Assembly (NCBI GenBank): GCA_030248215.1
Contig: JASANG010003544.1
Location: forward strand, 1 to 64,000
Direction of reading: 5' to 3'
Length of the DNA: 64,000 bases
DNA from: Enoplolaimus lenunculus
Lineage: Eukaryota > Nematoda > Enoplea > Enoplida > Thoracostomopsidae
Position numbers and translations under genes: made by a program. Within the stretch, counting starts at the first letter, position 1, and each line of letters opens with the position of its first letter. This document shows positions 31,301-35,825 of the stretch, piece after piece. The notes under the pieces are model-generated. The model was not told the DNA's origin, ran no database searches, and saw only the letters and a list, made by a program, of their open reading frames with translations.

Positions 31301-32168
31301 GAATTTCTAACGCGATTACTTAACCTTTCAGTTTATTTTAGACAAAAAACTAATGCTGAACCGTTCTCGTAGTCGAATCATTCACAAACAAGAATTATCA
31401 GCCGCAAGTGCACTTGTCTCCACAGACGGTGGACCTACTCGAAATCTTGTTACCCCTGAACAAAGAAAACCGTCTGAAAACTCTTACAATGGAACGCCTG
31501 TCAGTCAACCTCGTGAGAAAATTATTGGAGGCCGAAAGCCTAGAAATACTGCTGGAAATACGGCGATTGATGCAAGCCGGGGTGGCGAATATGAAATTCG
31601 GTCACAGGACGGTTACAGAGACGTTTCTGACGGTCAACAACGCTATGGTGATATATCTAGTCAACGATATGCAGAGCCGATTACCGGCAGTGGTGTAAGG
31701 TACGTTTTGTTGGGCAAAATTTTTGGTTATATTTCTCTTCAGAATGTTAAGGTTTGTTTTTCGAAAGAAAAATATTAGTATCGTTGTGTTCTATTTTTCA
31801 ATATCGAAAACGTTGTCTGATACAAGGAAAAGACATCTGGACGACCAAATTGGTAAATTTTATTTTTGCGTATAAACATATATGTCTAAGCTTTATAATT
31901 AGGTTGATATGGCTTTACCAATGTAAGCAAAAGAAACAAAAATACGCGTTTGTGTTTAATACAAAATCAGGGAATTGGGAAATCCTGATTTGAGGCTGGC
32001 TAAATTGTGCTCAAATGTGTATAAGTTTCAGCTTTCAAACATTCAATATAATAGCGTGGTGCTGGTGCTACTAATTGCAGGTCAAAGCCCGATTTAAGCA
32101 TTCCAAAACAACAAGAACAACAATCACTGATACCAGCGGATATTTTAGAAACACTGAAAAACTTTTGA
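1539..32168 (+). CDS. dia: Diaphanous-related formin, complete gene, 25 coding exons (span includes introns)
   Basis: Diaphanous formins bind Rho-GTP through an N-terminal GBD/FH3 region, which relieves DID-DAD autoinhibition. Their FH1-FH2 half then nucleates and elongates unbranched actin filaments using profilin-actin. Joining the exons listed separately gives one 3795-nt frame (1264 aa) with every splice phase agreeing. The order is GBD/FH3 at about residues 66-440, a dimerisation segment containing YYKLIEECVDQIVLF, a coiled coil at 479-539, polyproline FH1 at about 543-650, and FH2 at about 668-1060 with the hallmark GNYMNAGSRN near 871. The DAD (GVLDKLAEQLNSGDAF then a basic RRRKNR patch) is near 1084-1110, followed by a roughly 150-residue polar tail. 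Ile745 sits where the FH2 isoleucine essential for actin assembly lies in mDia1, as I recall. The start ATG is chosen because it reads in phase 0 into exon 2; the short first exon is the weakest part of the model. It is followed about 3.7 kb downstream by a second formin on the same strand. Confidence 0.93.
1960..2073 (+). CDS. dia: dia exon 2 (variable N-terminus)
   Basis: A TTTTAG acceptor and a GTGTGT donor bound 38 codons in phase 0/0, ending RIPQDVSWNSGGSLNQ. This polar stretch precedes the GTPase-binding domain, as in other Diaphanous formins. The intron after it is about 8.06 kb. Confidence 0.75.
3476..3523. repeat. TA-rich microsatellite
   Basis: Alternating TATA/TATG tract used as the insertion site of the adjacent MITE. 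Confidence 0.8.
3524..3908. mobile_element. hAT-like MITE with CCGGTTCC iterons, copy 1
   Basis: Ends are CAGGGTGCAACCGG and CCGGTTGCACCCTG. Both ends carry tandem CCGGTT words, and the middle is unique. It lies in a TA microsatellite. An almost identical copy follows 46 bp later. Confidence 0.85.
3955..4339. mobile_element. hAT-like MITE with CCGGTTCC iterons, copy 2
   Basis: Same ends, length (385 bp) and internal sequence as the copy at 3524, and also inside a TA microsatellite. The high identity suggests recent movement or local duplication. Confidence 0.85.
5334..5724 (-). mobile_element. hAT-like MITE, diverged inverted copy
   Basis: The right end is CCGGTTGCACCCTG. The interior (CATAGGTATT...TTTTAGATTTTCAT) is the reverse complement of the interior of the copies at 3524 and 3955, so this copy is inverted and older. 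The left boundary is approximate. Confidence 0.65.
5931..6122. mobile_element. TTAGGC-word MITE, subfamily B, with 8-bp target duplication
   Basis: The inverted ends GGCCCATGTTACTTTAAGG and its partner CTTGAAGTAACATTGGCC enclose many TTAGGC words. The flanks carry the same 8 bp, GGTAATCT (5923-5930 and 6123-6130), a clean target-site duplication. Confidence 0.88.
6341..6712. mobile_element. hAT-like MITE with GGATTCGG iterons
   Basis: Ends are CAGGGTGGCAACAAAGG and ATTCGATGCCACCCTG. Tandem GGATTCGG words lie at both ends. Flanks ACCTGTAT and ACCTGGTT look like a decayed 8-bp duplication. Confidence 0.78.
7130..7312. mobile_element. TTAGGC-word MITE, subfamily A
   Basis: The left end contains GGGCGGAACAGTATTATAAG and the right end TCTTTACATGGGCC. 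The interior is a run of CCTAAG words (TTAGGC on the other strand). A second partial copy lies near 7457-7514. Confidence 0.75.
7811..8584 (+). CDS. Unrecognised intronless ORF with a 32-residue tandem repeat, inside dia intron 2
   Basis: 257 codons from ATG to TAA on the sense strand of the host intron. I do not recognise the family. It begins MRRFLNERTSIAINKK and contains a Gly-rich stretch. It then has three 96-nt in-frame repeats starting at 8099, 8195 and 8291, each with ESTGSSCPDGQVEQRDRVDR then SWNGNIG. A basic segment (KRKKATVKLKRRVSQIF) and a short C-terminus follow. The copies are nearly identical in DNA and the period keeps the frame. No signal peptide or membrane segment is visible. 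It could be a small nested gene, an alternative terminal exon, or an accidental frame in repeated DNA. Confidence 0.4.
   Translation: MRRFLNERTSIAINKKSTDSRSSNDPLTARSRSALLQYQNNQGTLNCGGLGGAGDIVKPVGGSTGAEESSDNLDEDTKRTGFNGTLSPVRNLSELQMAPESTGSSCPDGQVEQRDRVDRSWNGNIGVEMGAESTGSSYPDGQVEQRDRVDRSWNGNIGVEMGAESTGSSCPDGQVEQRDRVDRSWNGNIGHRLQRVYSVVGAGDTSASAVAKMSISKRKKATVKLKRRVSQIFAHVCMSKIRVCVTRAIFERLIHAA
8099..8379 (+). repeat. 96-bp tandem repeat, about 3 copies
   Basis: Three near-identical 96-bp units. Each contains the palindromic GATCGCGTCGATCG region and keeps one frame open on +. Confidence 0.9.
8877..9124. mobile_element. Foldback MITE with GGCCAATT words
   Basis: The ends are ATGTCGTAGGCC and GGCCTGCGACAT, imperfectly inverted over about 55 bp. 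Both arms are studded with GGCCAATT/AATTGGCC. The element is about 250 bp with no coding capacity. Confidence 0.7.
9420..10120 (+). repeat. T-rich minisatellite ending just before the dia exon 3 acceptor
   Basis: Roughly 25-30-bp units of the type TTTGTTTTGATTTTTGTAAT with variants, repeated over about 700 bp. It ends 16 bp before the TTCCAG acceptor of exon 3. The repeat keeps several frames open, giving false Phe/Ile/Leu-rich ORFs. Confidence 0.88.
10137..10229 (+). CDS. dia: dia exon 3 (start of GBD)
   Basis: 31 codons in phase 0/0, with a TTCCAG acceptor and GTACGT donor. The end reads EEEVLQCFEKIL and aligns with the DEQVLVLFEQML segment that opens the Rho-binding region of mDia1. A T-rich minisatellite lies immediately upstream. 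Confidence 0.9.
10510..10830. repeat. Possible dispersed repeat in dia intron 3
   Basis: The segment GACGCCCGTCCATCCGTCCG followed by TCTCAGGAACCGCTGAATCG resembles motifs that recur in many invertebrate genomes. No second copy is in this window, so repeat status is a guess from memory. Confidence 0.3.
11024..11122 (+). CDS. dia: dia exon 4 (GBD)
   Basis: 33 codons in phase 0/0. The DMDIREDRRKPLRMLDLDKK segment matches the mDia GBD (VDMNLNEEKQQPLREKDI) and is followed by a KRQFIKQNL helix. The acceptor is ATTATAG and the donor GTATGA. Confidence 0.93.
11535..11668 (+). CDS. dia: dia exon 5 (GBD to armadillo repeats)
   Basis: 134 nt, entering in phase 0 and leaving in phase 2. It encodes ERPDYFFEKL and LMNNLADLRVLLRTKPLR, the helix before the conserved SW motif of the FH3/DID armadillo fold. 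The donor is GTACGT. Confidence 0.9.
11922..11990 (+). CDS. dia: dia exon 6 (DID armadillo repeat)
   Basis: 69 nt. It completes the Ser codon and encodes WHQDFGTIGLHKLLVLLSQL, equivalent to VSWVQTFGAEGLASLLDIL of mDia1. It leaves in phase 2 at a consensus GTAAGT donor. Confidence 0.93.
12404..12674. mobile_element. Foldback element H, copy 1 (dia intron 6)
   Basis: AGAGTGTGCAACTGGG and GCGTTGCGTTTTTGG at the left pair with CCAAAAACGCAACGC and the ...GCGCACTCTTG end. The centre has facing C and G tracts. It is the same subtype as the copy at 13853. Confidence 0.8.
12716..13125. mobile_element. Foldback element H, copy 2 (dia intron 6)
   Basis: Same inverted ends and the same AACGCAACGCGTGCCGGG word near the right arm. 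It has a longer interior and ends 46 bp before exon 7. It is the same subtype as the copy at 13545. Confidence 0.8.
13172..13259 (+). CDS. dia: dia exon 7 (DID armadillo repeat)
   Basis: 88 nt ending in phase 0 at GTAAGT. It encodes HEKRVQTECMKCIIEFANTA, matching the NQHEIIRCLKAFMNN helix of mDia1. Foldback elements lie in both flanking introns. Skipping it would shift the frame. Confidence 0.93.
13545..13832. mobile_element. Foldback element H, copy 3 (dia intron 7)
   Basis: Shares long stretches with copy 2, including AACGCAACGCGTGCCGGG and the TTGCACACTCTTGT end. It is shorter inside, with a long G tract. Confidence 0.8.
13853..14115. mobile_element. Foldback element H, copy 4 (dia intron 7)
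   Basis: Matches copy 1 in its interior (GGGTACAACCAGTG, CACGTGATAGCGA region) and ends CACTCTTGTAATTATCC. It lies 100 bp before exon 8. Confidence 0.78.
14216..14358 (+). CDS. dia: dia exon 8 (DID armadillo repeat)
   Basis: 143 nt. It begins NGIRQFFSKRDSFYIIVASL and continues SPATMLEALTFLASLTLI, matching the [20 protein letters not shown] and DAAKLLSALC helices of mDia1. It leaves in phase 2. Confidence 0.94.
14556..14648 (+). CDS. dia: dia exon 9 (DID)
   Basis: Encodes FELFFKLFANIWDDGARQSF. The donor that keeps the frame into exon 10 is the weaker GTGACA at 14649. The nearer GTAATT at 14638 would put the next exon out of frame. The exon end is therefore less certain than its start. Confidence 0.8.
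14718..14826 (+). CDS. dia: dia exon 10 (DID)
   Basis: Encodes TRRVLEALTEFGEHTQQDRF then LPIVLALF, equivalent to [20 protein letters not shown] of mDia1. It leaves in phase 0 with donor GTTAGT. Confidence 0.93.
15372..15482 (+). CDS. dia: dia exon 11 (DID)
   Basis: 37 codons in phase 0/0. KAALMVINGLINNQDELDRR and IRNQFMRTGMNEIVE match GCLQLINALITPAEELDFR and IRSELMRLGLHQVLQ of mDia1. Confidence 0.95.
15775..15890 (+). repeat. Dispersed repeat S, tail fragment
   Basis: TTTTAGTGAAACGCTCTATA and ACTGCTTGACTTAGAATTAC match the tail of the repeats at 27145 and 59088. Confidence 0.6.
15960..16072 (+). CDS. dia: dia exon 12 (end of DID; U12 donor)
   Basis: Encodes ELRDVPDLAIQLEVFEDQKL and ends at SINADF plus two bases of an Asn codon. 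No GT donor fits. The next bases are ATATCCTTTT, the consensus 5' site of AT-AC U12 introns, and cutting there restores the frame into exon 13. Confidence 0.93.
16890..17110. mobile_element. Foldback MITE with TATCACCAGT word
   Basis: GGCCCGTATTCTCAAG...ACCTATCACC at the left is inverted as GATAGTTGCTATGC...TTGAGAATATGGACC at the right. A diverged relative with CACCTATCACCAGTGAGTGA starts near 8600. Confidence 0.55.
17401..18085. mobile_element. hAT-like MITE with CCGGAG iterons, split by another element
   Basis: Ends are CAGGGTGCAACCGGAG and TTGGTTGTACTCTG. The ends carry GGAGCCGG words. The interior matches the copy at 33087 and is interrupted by an ACTTAAGT-type MITE at 17471-17815. Confidence 0.8.
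17471..17815. mobile_element. ACTTAAGT-word MITE, nested copy
   Basis: The inverted ends TTGACTGGGTTTCTGAA and TTAGAAATCCAACCAA are followed inward by ACTTAAG words. It is inserted in the hAT-like MITE at 17401 and is related to the copy at 26082. Confidence 0.72.
18400..18775. repeat. 60-bp tandem repeat, about 5 copies
   Basis: Units with ATAACATGATAAGGT, CTACCTTACAATTTTTCGCC and a CAGAAAACTTTT tail recur about every 60 bp inside the U12 intron. Confidence 0.85.
19906..20025. mobile_element. TTAGGC-word MITE, subfamily A, short copy
   Basis: Left AGAACAGGACCGTAGCAG, CCTAAGCC words, and right end GTTCCGTCTCTGATCTTTAC followed by ATGAGTCG, a diverged form of the family end. Confidence 0.6.
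20316..20923. mobile_element. hAT-like element with 37-bp subterminal tandem repeats and 8-bp target duplication
   Basis: Ends are CAGAGTGGGATG and GGCTCACTCTG. Flanks ATGCCGTG (20308-20315) and ACGCCGTG (20924-20931) differ by one base, as for an 8-bp duplication. The right part carries five 37-bp units with CCCACGGCTGAAATTTCTTA and CCCGACTCGAGTCTCAC. No transposase is seen. Confidence 0.8.
20746..20923. repeat. 37-bp tandem repeat, about 5 copies
   Basis: Near-identical units, each with CACGGCTGAAATTTC and the palindrome ACTCGAGT, lying subterminally in the hAT-like element. Confidence 0.9.
21192..22202 (+). CDS. Unrecognised long ORF in the dia U12 intron
   Basis: Open for about 336 codons on the sense strand, directly after a TTATTGTAG that would serve as a splice acceptor, and ending TGA at 22200-22202. 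The first in-frame ATG is at 21288, giving about 304 aa. I do not recognise a family. The N-terminal part is basic (RPHLKGLKRSKLELSENRLQ) and the rest is Ser/Gly/Arg-rich. Two Cys clusters are visible: VCCLFGDKC and CCSLWGSICSCFRG. There is no membrane segment or repeat. It has more G and C than the intron around it. The local frame on the opposite strand is also long. It could be a nested gene, an alternative exon of a non-U12 transcript, or a relic. Confidence 0.42.
   Translation, partial: LSTAGQRQRDVFESNRWKAVKVLNETTRVAWEMPQVERSAPRRLVSKIRPHLKGLKRSKLELSENRLQRLDIASWRASGKLKRIACHDVKCSFERKAVNQNVCSVQQSQDSEGSGLGKGSWVESESDLDLARLDGNSRLDRGDADSRKRPRELRSASSLLGMMRAEDAAVGGVCCLFGDKCVLRKRSDAEPSVLRNFSLAKSKCGQANVTRAEKGQKRGQLDSWASVNDQVTTGSKSWSGVSSQIENQGGTRGCGLGEAIGLRKYKSTADSDCCSLWGSICSCFRGVGDDEVFSESSAVSERRKQSAVVRSQPSLRSHAWSTVRYRVNCALRVLSV
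22515..22700. repeat. CA/CTCA microsatellite
   Basis: Nearly pure CACA and CTCA units over about 185 bp, producing spurious His/Thr-rich frames. Confidence 0.92.
23111..23227 (+). CDS. dia: dia exon 13 (DID to dimerisation region; AC acceptor)
   Basis: Starts after TTTTAC, completing the Asn codon. It encodes NARDIFEVLNSN then SFVAILQLLLFVPEDFDVK, matching the LLSILQHLLLVRNDYEARP helix of mDia1. With the AC acceptor this stretch appears gapless against Diaphanous proteins from memory. An AG six bases earlier is in frame and would add two residues. Confidence 0.9.
23296..23412. mobile_element. Foldback element H, half copy
   Basis: AGTGTGCAACTG and GGGCGTTGTATTTTTGGCCG match the left arm of the copies near exon 7. 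The right arm is missing. Confidence 0.6.
23640..23705. mobile_element. hAT-like MITE, right-end fragment
   Basis: ACCGGAATTCCGGTTGCAC at the family's right end, followed by ACTG. No left end was located. Confidence 0.5.
23800..23918 (+). CDS. dia: dia exon 14 (dimerisation region)
   Basis: Encodes YYKLIEECVDQIVLFKTGDD then PDFRAH, one of the most diagnostic Diaphanous stretches (mDia1: YYKLIEECVSQIVLHKNG). It leaves in phase 1 with donor GTTAGT. Confidence 0.97.
24566..24747 (+). CDS. dia: dia exon 15 (coiled coil)
   Basis: Encodes a Gly-rich turn (GGAFGGGGRH) followed by a heptad-rich helix, QELAKRLEEAETERLQSEAR and onward to AEVKALREH. This is the coiled coil between DID and FH1. The donor is GTAAGT. 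Confidence 0.94.
25067..25471 (+). CDS. dia: dia exon 16 (FH1 polyproline, start of FH2)
   Basis: 135 codons in phase 0/0. Several tracts of five to seven prolines separated by GG, such as GGIPPPPPPPGG, form the profilin-binding FH1. The exon ends DVAMRRINWNV, the conserved lead-in to FH2 (mDia1: LRRPNWSKF). Proline-coding C tracts make it far more GC-rich than its surroundings and create long antisense shadow frames. Confidence 0.97.
25672..25879 (+). CDS. dia: dia exon 17 (FH2 lasso/linker)
   Basis: Encodes the FH2 N-terminus: IEPAKLTENSIWGEI, VFSKLLSRFG, a basic linker with VKKGKELLVLDGKAGQRL, matching KVKELKVLDSKTAQNL of mDia1. It leaves in phase 1 with donor GTAAGA. Confidence 0.95.
26082..26427. 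mobile_element. ACTTAAGT-word MITE
   Basis: Left GGTTGGCGGGGTCTCC and right CAGGAACCCAGCCAA are inverted. Both arms hold clustered ACTTAAGTAA words (TACTTAAG, TTAAGTAATTACTTAA). It lies in dia intron 17. Confidence 0.8.
26860..27068 (+). CDS. dia: dia exon 18 (FH2)
   Basis: Encodes AILTGSVKISFDEWRDAIDS and continues through LIDALPEQSEINKL to EQFLLK. This matches SIFLGSFRMPYQEI, LIKQMPEPEQLKML and SEQFGVVM of mDia1. The open frame upstream of the acceptor is intron. The exon carries the FH2 isoleucine needed for actin binding. Confidence 0.95.
27145..27305 (+). repeat. Dispersed repeat S (no tRNA part)
   Basis: CGGTTGACAAACGTGAGGG through GTAGCGAAATTTAGTGAA and GTCTATATGGAACTGC matches, in the other orientation, the repeat at 59088-59361, but lacks its tRNA-like insert. 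Confidence 0.65.
27313..27490. mobile_element. TTAGGC-word MITE, subfamily B, diverged
   Basis: Left ATGTTACTTTGAGGGGCGAA, internal GCTTAGGCTCAG and CTTATGC words, and a diverged right end near CCCTCAAAGAAACATTAAT. Confidence 0.6.
27616..27702 (+). CDS. dia: dia exon 19 (FH2)
   Basis: 29 codons in phase 0/0. SSINRLRARLQCMCFKLRYA and VEDVKP match the VPRLRPRLNAILFKLQF segment of mDia1. Confidence 0.94.
27760..28034. mobile_element. hAT-like MITE with GGAATCGGAA iterons
   Basis: CAGGATGCAAAGCGGAAC at the left and TTCCGATTGCACCC at the right, with GGAATCGG words at both ends. A related pair of ends lies near 3375-3470. Confidence 0.6.
28478..28816 (+). CDS. dia: dia exon 20 (FH2 core, GNYMNAGSRN)
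   Basis: 113 codons in phase 0/0. It holds the FH2 signature IGNYMNAGSRNANAYAFQMS, LTKLSGTKTQDNEQTFIHVL and the helix LERATRVAPDALQKQLSQME. This is the best-conserved exon of the gene. Confidence 0.97.
29064..29223. repeat. 80-bp tandem duplication
   Basis: Two 80-bp units beginning GTGGGTGCCCCCACCCC (29064 and 29144) differ at about one base, which points to a recent duplication. They lie in dia intron 20. Confidence 0.9.
29495..29716 (+). CDS. dia: dia exon 21 (FH2 post domain)
   Basis: 74 codons in phase 0/0. TFLKTEKDGKFYTVMSDFL, YKDLAVYFAFDPNKIGYDEF and FFHDLNLF match the FVEKMTSFVK, LGDYFVFDPKKLSVEEF and FFMDLHNF of mDia1. Confidence 0.97.
30148..30289 (+). CDS. dia: dia exon 22 (FH2 C-terminal helix)
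   Basis: Encodes a long charged helix, AAVADNMRRREVEDKQRRAH and onward to REKQKDLYNQTFNA, equivalent to the [20 protein letters not shown] helix of mDia1. It leaves in phase 1. Confidence 0.95.
30730..30849 (+). CDS. dia: dia exon 23 (DAD autoregulatory motif)
   Basis: Encodes ENKGVLDKLAEQLNSGDAF followed by the basic GNRRRKNR. This matches the DAD core and basic patch of mDia1 (ETGVMDSLLEALQSGAAF, RRKRGPR), which binds DID to keep the formin inactive. Confidence 0.96.
31342..31699 (+). CDS. dia: dia exon 24 (polar C-terminal tail)
   Basis: 358 nt that continue the DAD exon frame with KLMLNRSRSRIIHKQ, then a Ser/Gly/Arg/Gln-rich low-complexity tail with no family similarity that I recognise. 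It leaves in phase 2 with donor GTACGT. The next frame is also open for 97 codons here; see findings. Confidence 0.8.
32081..32168 (+). CDS. dia: dia exon 25 (last coding exon)
   Basis: The acceptor TTGCAG completes an Arg codon. 28 residues follow, including SIPKQQEQQSLIPADILETL, then KNF and a TGA stop at 32166-32168. The phase fits and the total CDS length is divisible by three. The residues themselves are not conserved. Confidence 0.72.
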
Positions 32169-32183
32169 TTTATTTTAATACAA

Positions 32184-32438
32184 GGGTGTGCAACTGTTGG
32201 GGGTTCACATGGTACTAAATGTACCACAGGGCGTTGCGTTGTTGAACGACCACACATGTTTAAAGGGGAGTGGTTGTCACATGCATTAACCATAAATTAA
32301 ACAATTAAAGTGTCATGGTTCGCACTGATTGTACCCTCCCCCTTCCCTCTAACTCAAAAGGGGTAGGCCAAAAACGCAACGCGTGCCGGGTACATTCTAT
32401 TGTGCAAAGAATGTACCCAGTTGCATACTCTATTATTT
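32184..32438. mobile_element. Foldback element H, copy in the dia 3' region
   Basis: GTGTGCAACTG and GGCGTTGCGTTG at the left, CCAAAAACGCAACGCGTGCC and CAGTTGCATACTCT at the right. It begins about 16 bp after the dia stop codon, so it lies in the probable 3' UTR. Confidence 0.75.
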
Positions 32439-32531
32439 TCGTCTATGTTTGCTATAAATCGTCTTTCAAACTTTATTATTGTTGGTTGTGCTATTTCCAG
32501 TGTCTTGCTGTATATTTACGCAAATAATTGC

Positions 32532-32537
32532 AATAAA
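32532..32537 (+). terminator. Candidate poly(A) signal AATAAA for dia
   Basis: First clear AATAAA after the stop codon, about 364 bp downstream and just beyond the foldback element. A weaker ATTAAA lies near 32296. No transcript evidence is available. Confidence 0.4.
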
Positions 32538-33086
32538 TTGCATTATTGCAGTTGCATTTTTGTAAATTCAACAGTACATATGGACGTATGTCTGTATGTA
32601 TGAATGTATGAATGTATGTAAGTATATGTATATTTTGTCGTATTCTCATATTCCTGCCTTGCATTGTATTACATGGTACATATCATATTATTTTTTGGGA
32701 TGGCTTCTATGTATTTTAAGTTTAGCTCTAGGATTAAGCCAATGTTTTCGCTAGCGGTGACGATTGCTTTTATAGGAGGTACGCATGCATAGTTAACACT
32801 AGCTCTAATCTCGAACGTACCTTACTGAGCAGGAATCGAGACAGTACAAATTCAGTCCAAAGCGTAAGCTAATACTCTATTGCAGTTGGAACAGAAAAAT
32901 GTTGCGCCCCTGATCTTTACATGGATTACGTATTTTGTTTGTACCCTGTGGTTCATCCACAAAATGCTCATTTTTGTCAGTTATCGCTTTTTTAAACCGG
33001 TGTTTATTTCTAACGTGTGTGTATTGTACCTTGTTCTGAGGATTGGTTTTGTCGTCTTTTGCGTCTTGTAGTGAAACTGTAGTTTC

Positions 33087-33453
33087 CAGGGTGCAACCGG
33101 AGGTGACAAATGCCGGAGCCGGGTCCGGAGGTCAACGAAACCTGCCGGAGCCGGAGGTGAGGCGAAATTAGGTACTTAGTAAAAATTATGGTGAATTATT
33201 TAAATTTTAGCCAATATCTGCAATATGTTGTTCAGTTGTTTGGTTTTACGGTAATTTTCTGCGAAATTTCAGAAATTCTTTCCTGAAAATTGTGACAAAA
33301 GTAAAATAATACGCGCTAAACAGATAAATTTTGCAAAATTATGCAAAGTTTTACTACCGAAGTTGCCGGAACCTCCGGCAAAAATTCTGCCAAAGCCGAA
33401 GGTCCGTTTTCTGCCAGAGCCGGAGTCAGAGGCAGACCTTTGGTTGTACCCTG
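33087..33453. mobile_element. hAT-like MITE with CCGGAG iterons and exact 8-bp target duplication
   Basis: CAGGGTGCAACCGGAG at the left and TTGGTTGTACCCTG at the right, flanked by identical GTAGTTTC (33079-33086 and 33454-33461). This copy gives the cleanest evidence that the CAGGGTG family makes 8-bp duplications like hAT transposons. Confidence 0.9.
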
Positions 33454-34162
33454 GTAGTTTCGGTAATGATGGAAATCAAAAAGATTTGGTCTGATTACTA
33501 ATGTATAATGTTTATAGTAATGAATTATGTTATGTTTGGATTTGGTGAAGCTAAGAAATTTTCATTTCTGGTTCGTTTGCAAACGAAGAAATAAAAAGAA
33601 ACTAAGAATTGCATATTAGTTTTCACTTTCAGGTTCCAACTTCGGTTCCGGTATTTTGTAATTTCGGTTGCTTCTTGATTTTTTCTGTGTGTATTTACTA
33701 TTTATGTTGTATTAATGGCTGCCTTTATAATTTTTGAAATTCTGGCATTTTGAGTGCTTGTGACAGTTCAGTAATAAATGATGGGTTGTGTGGAGTATTT
33801 GAGCAGATAGAAATATGTACTTAAGGCCGAACCAATAATTAAAACAAAACGCACTATAAACAAATAAGTTTTGCAAAAATATGCAGAAATCCGCTACCGA
33901 AAAATATTATCTGAAATTTAAGATATGTCTTTTTACAGATCCAGACATACATGCGTCTTAGAGTTTTGAATTGTAGACTTATGAACGATTTAAATACAAA
34001 TATTTCTGAAATATAAACACAAATATGTCTGAAATCCAAGACTGTTTTGCCAAATTATAAGATACGTTTTATAAAAAATATGTCTGGAACGCCGACTGCA
34101 AAATAGGACGTACACCTCTCAACCAAATTTTCAATGTTTCACAACCTAAACATAAGAGTGGG

Positions 34163-34588
34163 GGACTGATATATATTTGGCCTCTCCAGATGGTACCCCC
34201 CTTGTTATTCGGTTACGGACTGTTATTCATTTTTAACCCCCGCTCCGTCACCCTTCGTTACTGAAATCGGTACTGCAACTATCCGTTGAATTGAACGTTT
34301 ATTTGTCTTGCGTCAATAGCTAGTCGAGCGACCATACAATGTTATATTTAAGAATGTCCTTTCAAAATTTAAGTCCGCTTTAAAGATGCGAACTCGATTT
34401 TATTTGGTCCTCCTGGAGTCATTCATCCACTACAATTAGGAATAACTGACCTTCATGGACTCTAATTAGAATTTAGGGACTCTATACGCTTGCGGACTGT
34501 TAGGGATACGGACTCCTATTGATTGGGACTCAAAATGGGGACCCCTTCTTATTACCCCACACCCTCTTATTCGGGTCACTACAGTATC
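34163..34588. repeat. Dispersed 430-bp repeat I, copy 1
   Basis: Starts GGGGACTGATATATATTTGG and ends TTATTCGGGTCACTACAGTA. It contains GTTATTCGGTTACGGACTGT and GGACTCAAAATGGGGACCCC. It matches 37161-37600 along its length; nothing coding is seen. Confidence 0.8.
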
Positions 34589-34975
34589 AGAGGTCGATTT
34601 TCTGCCGGATCTGGCGGTATACCTCCCTCTGGTCTTAGGAATAAGCTTTTGCTACGCTTAGGCTTTAGTCTTAACCTTAGCAATAGGTACACTTATAATC
34701 TACTGTTACGGCCCTAAAAGTAACATTGGCCCAGTTTTGCCTAATAGCCTACCATTTTTCCAATTTTAATTTTGTGTATTTTCATAGTGGTCTGAAATGG
34801 AAAAATATGAAAATATCGGCCGAAATATGTTTTAGCAAAATATAATCTAAATCCATCAGGTTTAAAAATGCTAACTTTTTGGAATTAGATTGCTATATTG
34901 AACCGCCGTAGTTGATGGTAGTAGAATTGTAGGCGAACGATTTTTCTAGGCTCATTAATAAGCATTACATAGCTT

Positions 34976-35180
34976 GGCCCATGTATACAACATAGCTGGA
35001 TCGTTCTCCGGCGGGGTAGTAATAGAGTGAGTTTAAGCTTTGACTTTTTTTGCTTAGGCTGCGGCTTAGGCTTAGGAACACGCTCATTTTTACGCATATG
35101 TTTAGGCTTAGGCTTCAGCTTTGGCTTAGGCTTACGAATATGCTTACACTACTTTTGCGGCCCTGTTCTATACATGGGCC
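34976..35180. mobile_element. TTAGGC-word MITE, subfamily A
   Basis: GGCCCATGTATACAACA at the left and CTGTTCTATACATGGGCC at the right, with dense GGCTTAGGCTTAGG runs between. Confidence 0.8.
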
Positions 35181-35271
35181 CATAACTTTGATATGTATGT
35201 GTAAGAGCTTGATATAATTGAAAAATGCTATGCAGTCCTGAAATACTATGTTGGTTGCCAACGTTTTCAAT

Positions 35272-35456
35272 AAGGTTTCTGGCGGGTCTATAAAAGAGTA
35301 GGTTTAGATTTTAGATAAAATTTTCTGGTTTAGGCTCAAGCTTAGGCTTATAGGCTTAGGCTTAGGAACACATTTTTGCAACGCTTAGGCTTTTAGGCTT
35401 AGGAATACGATAAAATGTACTGTTACGCCCCTAAAAGTAACATTGGCTTAAAAGGT
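35272..35456. mobile_element. TTAGGC-word MITE, subfamily B
   Basis: TTTCTGGCGGGTCTATAAAA, many TTAGGC words, and right end CCCCTAAAAGTAACATTGG. The right half of another copy lies at 34640-34735. Confidence 0.75.
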
Positions 35457-35598
35457 TGTCGCCCCGGAAGCCGAGATCCTAAAATATTCTTCAACGTTTT
35501 AGTCGAGTTTTAAACTGATTCTGTGAAAATTAAGTTGGTTCATGATTCTATTAAGTGATACTTGCGCTGTCCATTGGTCATATAAACACTTTAGTGCA

Positions 35599-35806
35599 GT
35601 GCAAAAAATGGGGAGTCAATTTGACTCTCTCGAAAATAGGCTTTTCCTGACTACACAAACTGAGTCAAATTCGTCTCCACCAGAGTCAAATTCGATTCAC
35701 TATGGCGCACGTTTGACTCTGGCGGAGTTGAATTTGACTCAGTTTGTGTAGTCAGGAAAAGCCTATTTCCGAGAGAGTCAATTTGACTCACCATTATTTT
35801 ATAGTG
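35599..35806. mobile_element. GAGTCAA-word MITE abutting the start codon of the second formin
   Basis: An almost perfect inverted repeat: GTGAGTCAA-type words, TCTCTCGAAAATAGGCTTTT and its complement, and a degraded GCAGTG end. It ends about 20 bp before the predicted ATG at 35826, so it would form 5' UTR or promoter sequence. Confidence 0.85.
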
Positions 35807-35825
35807 TGCCGTTTGCATTAATATT

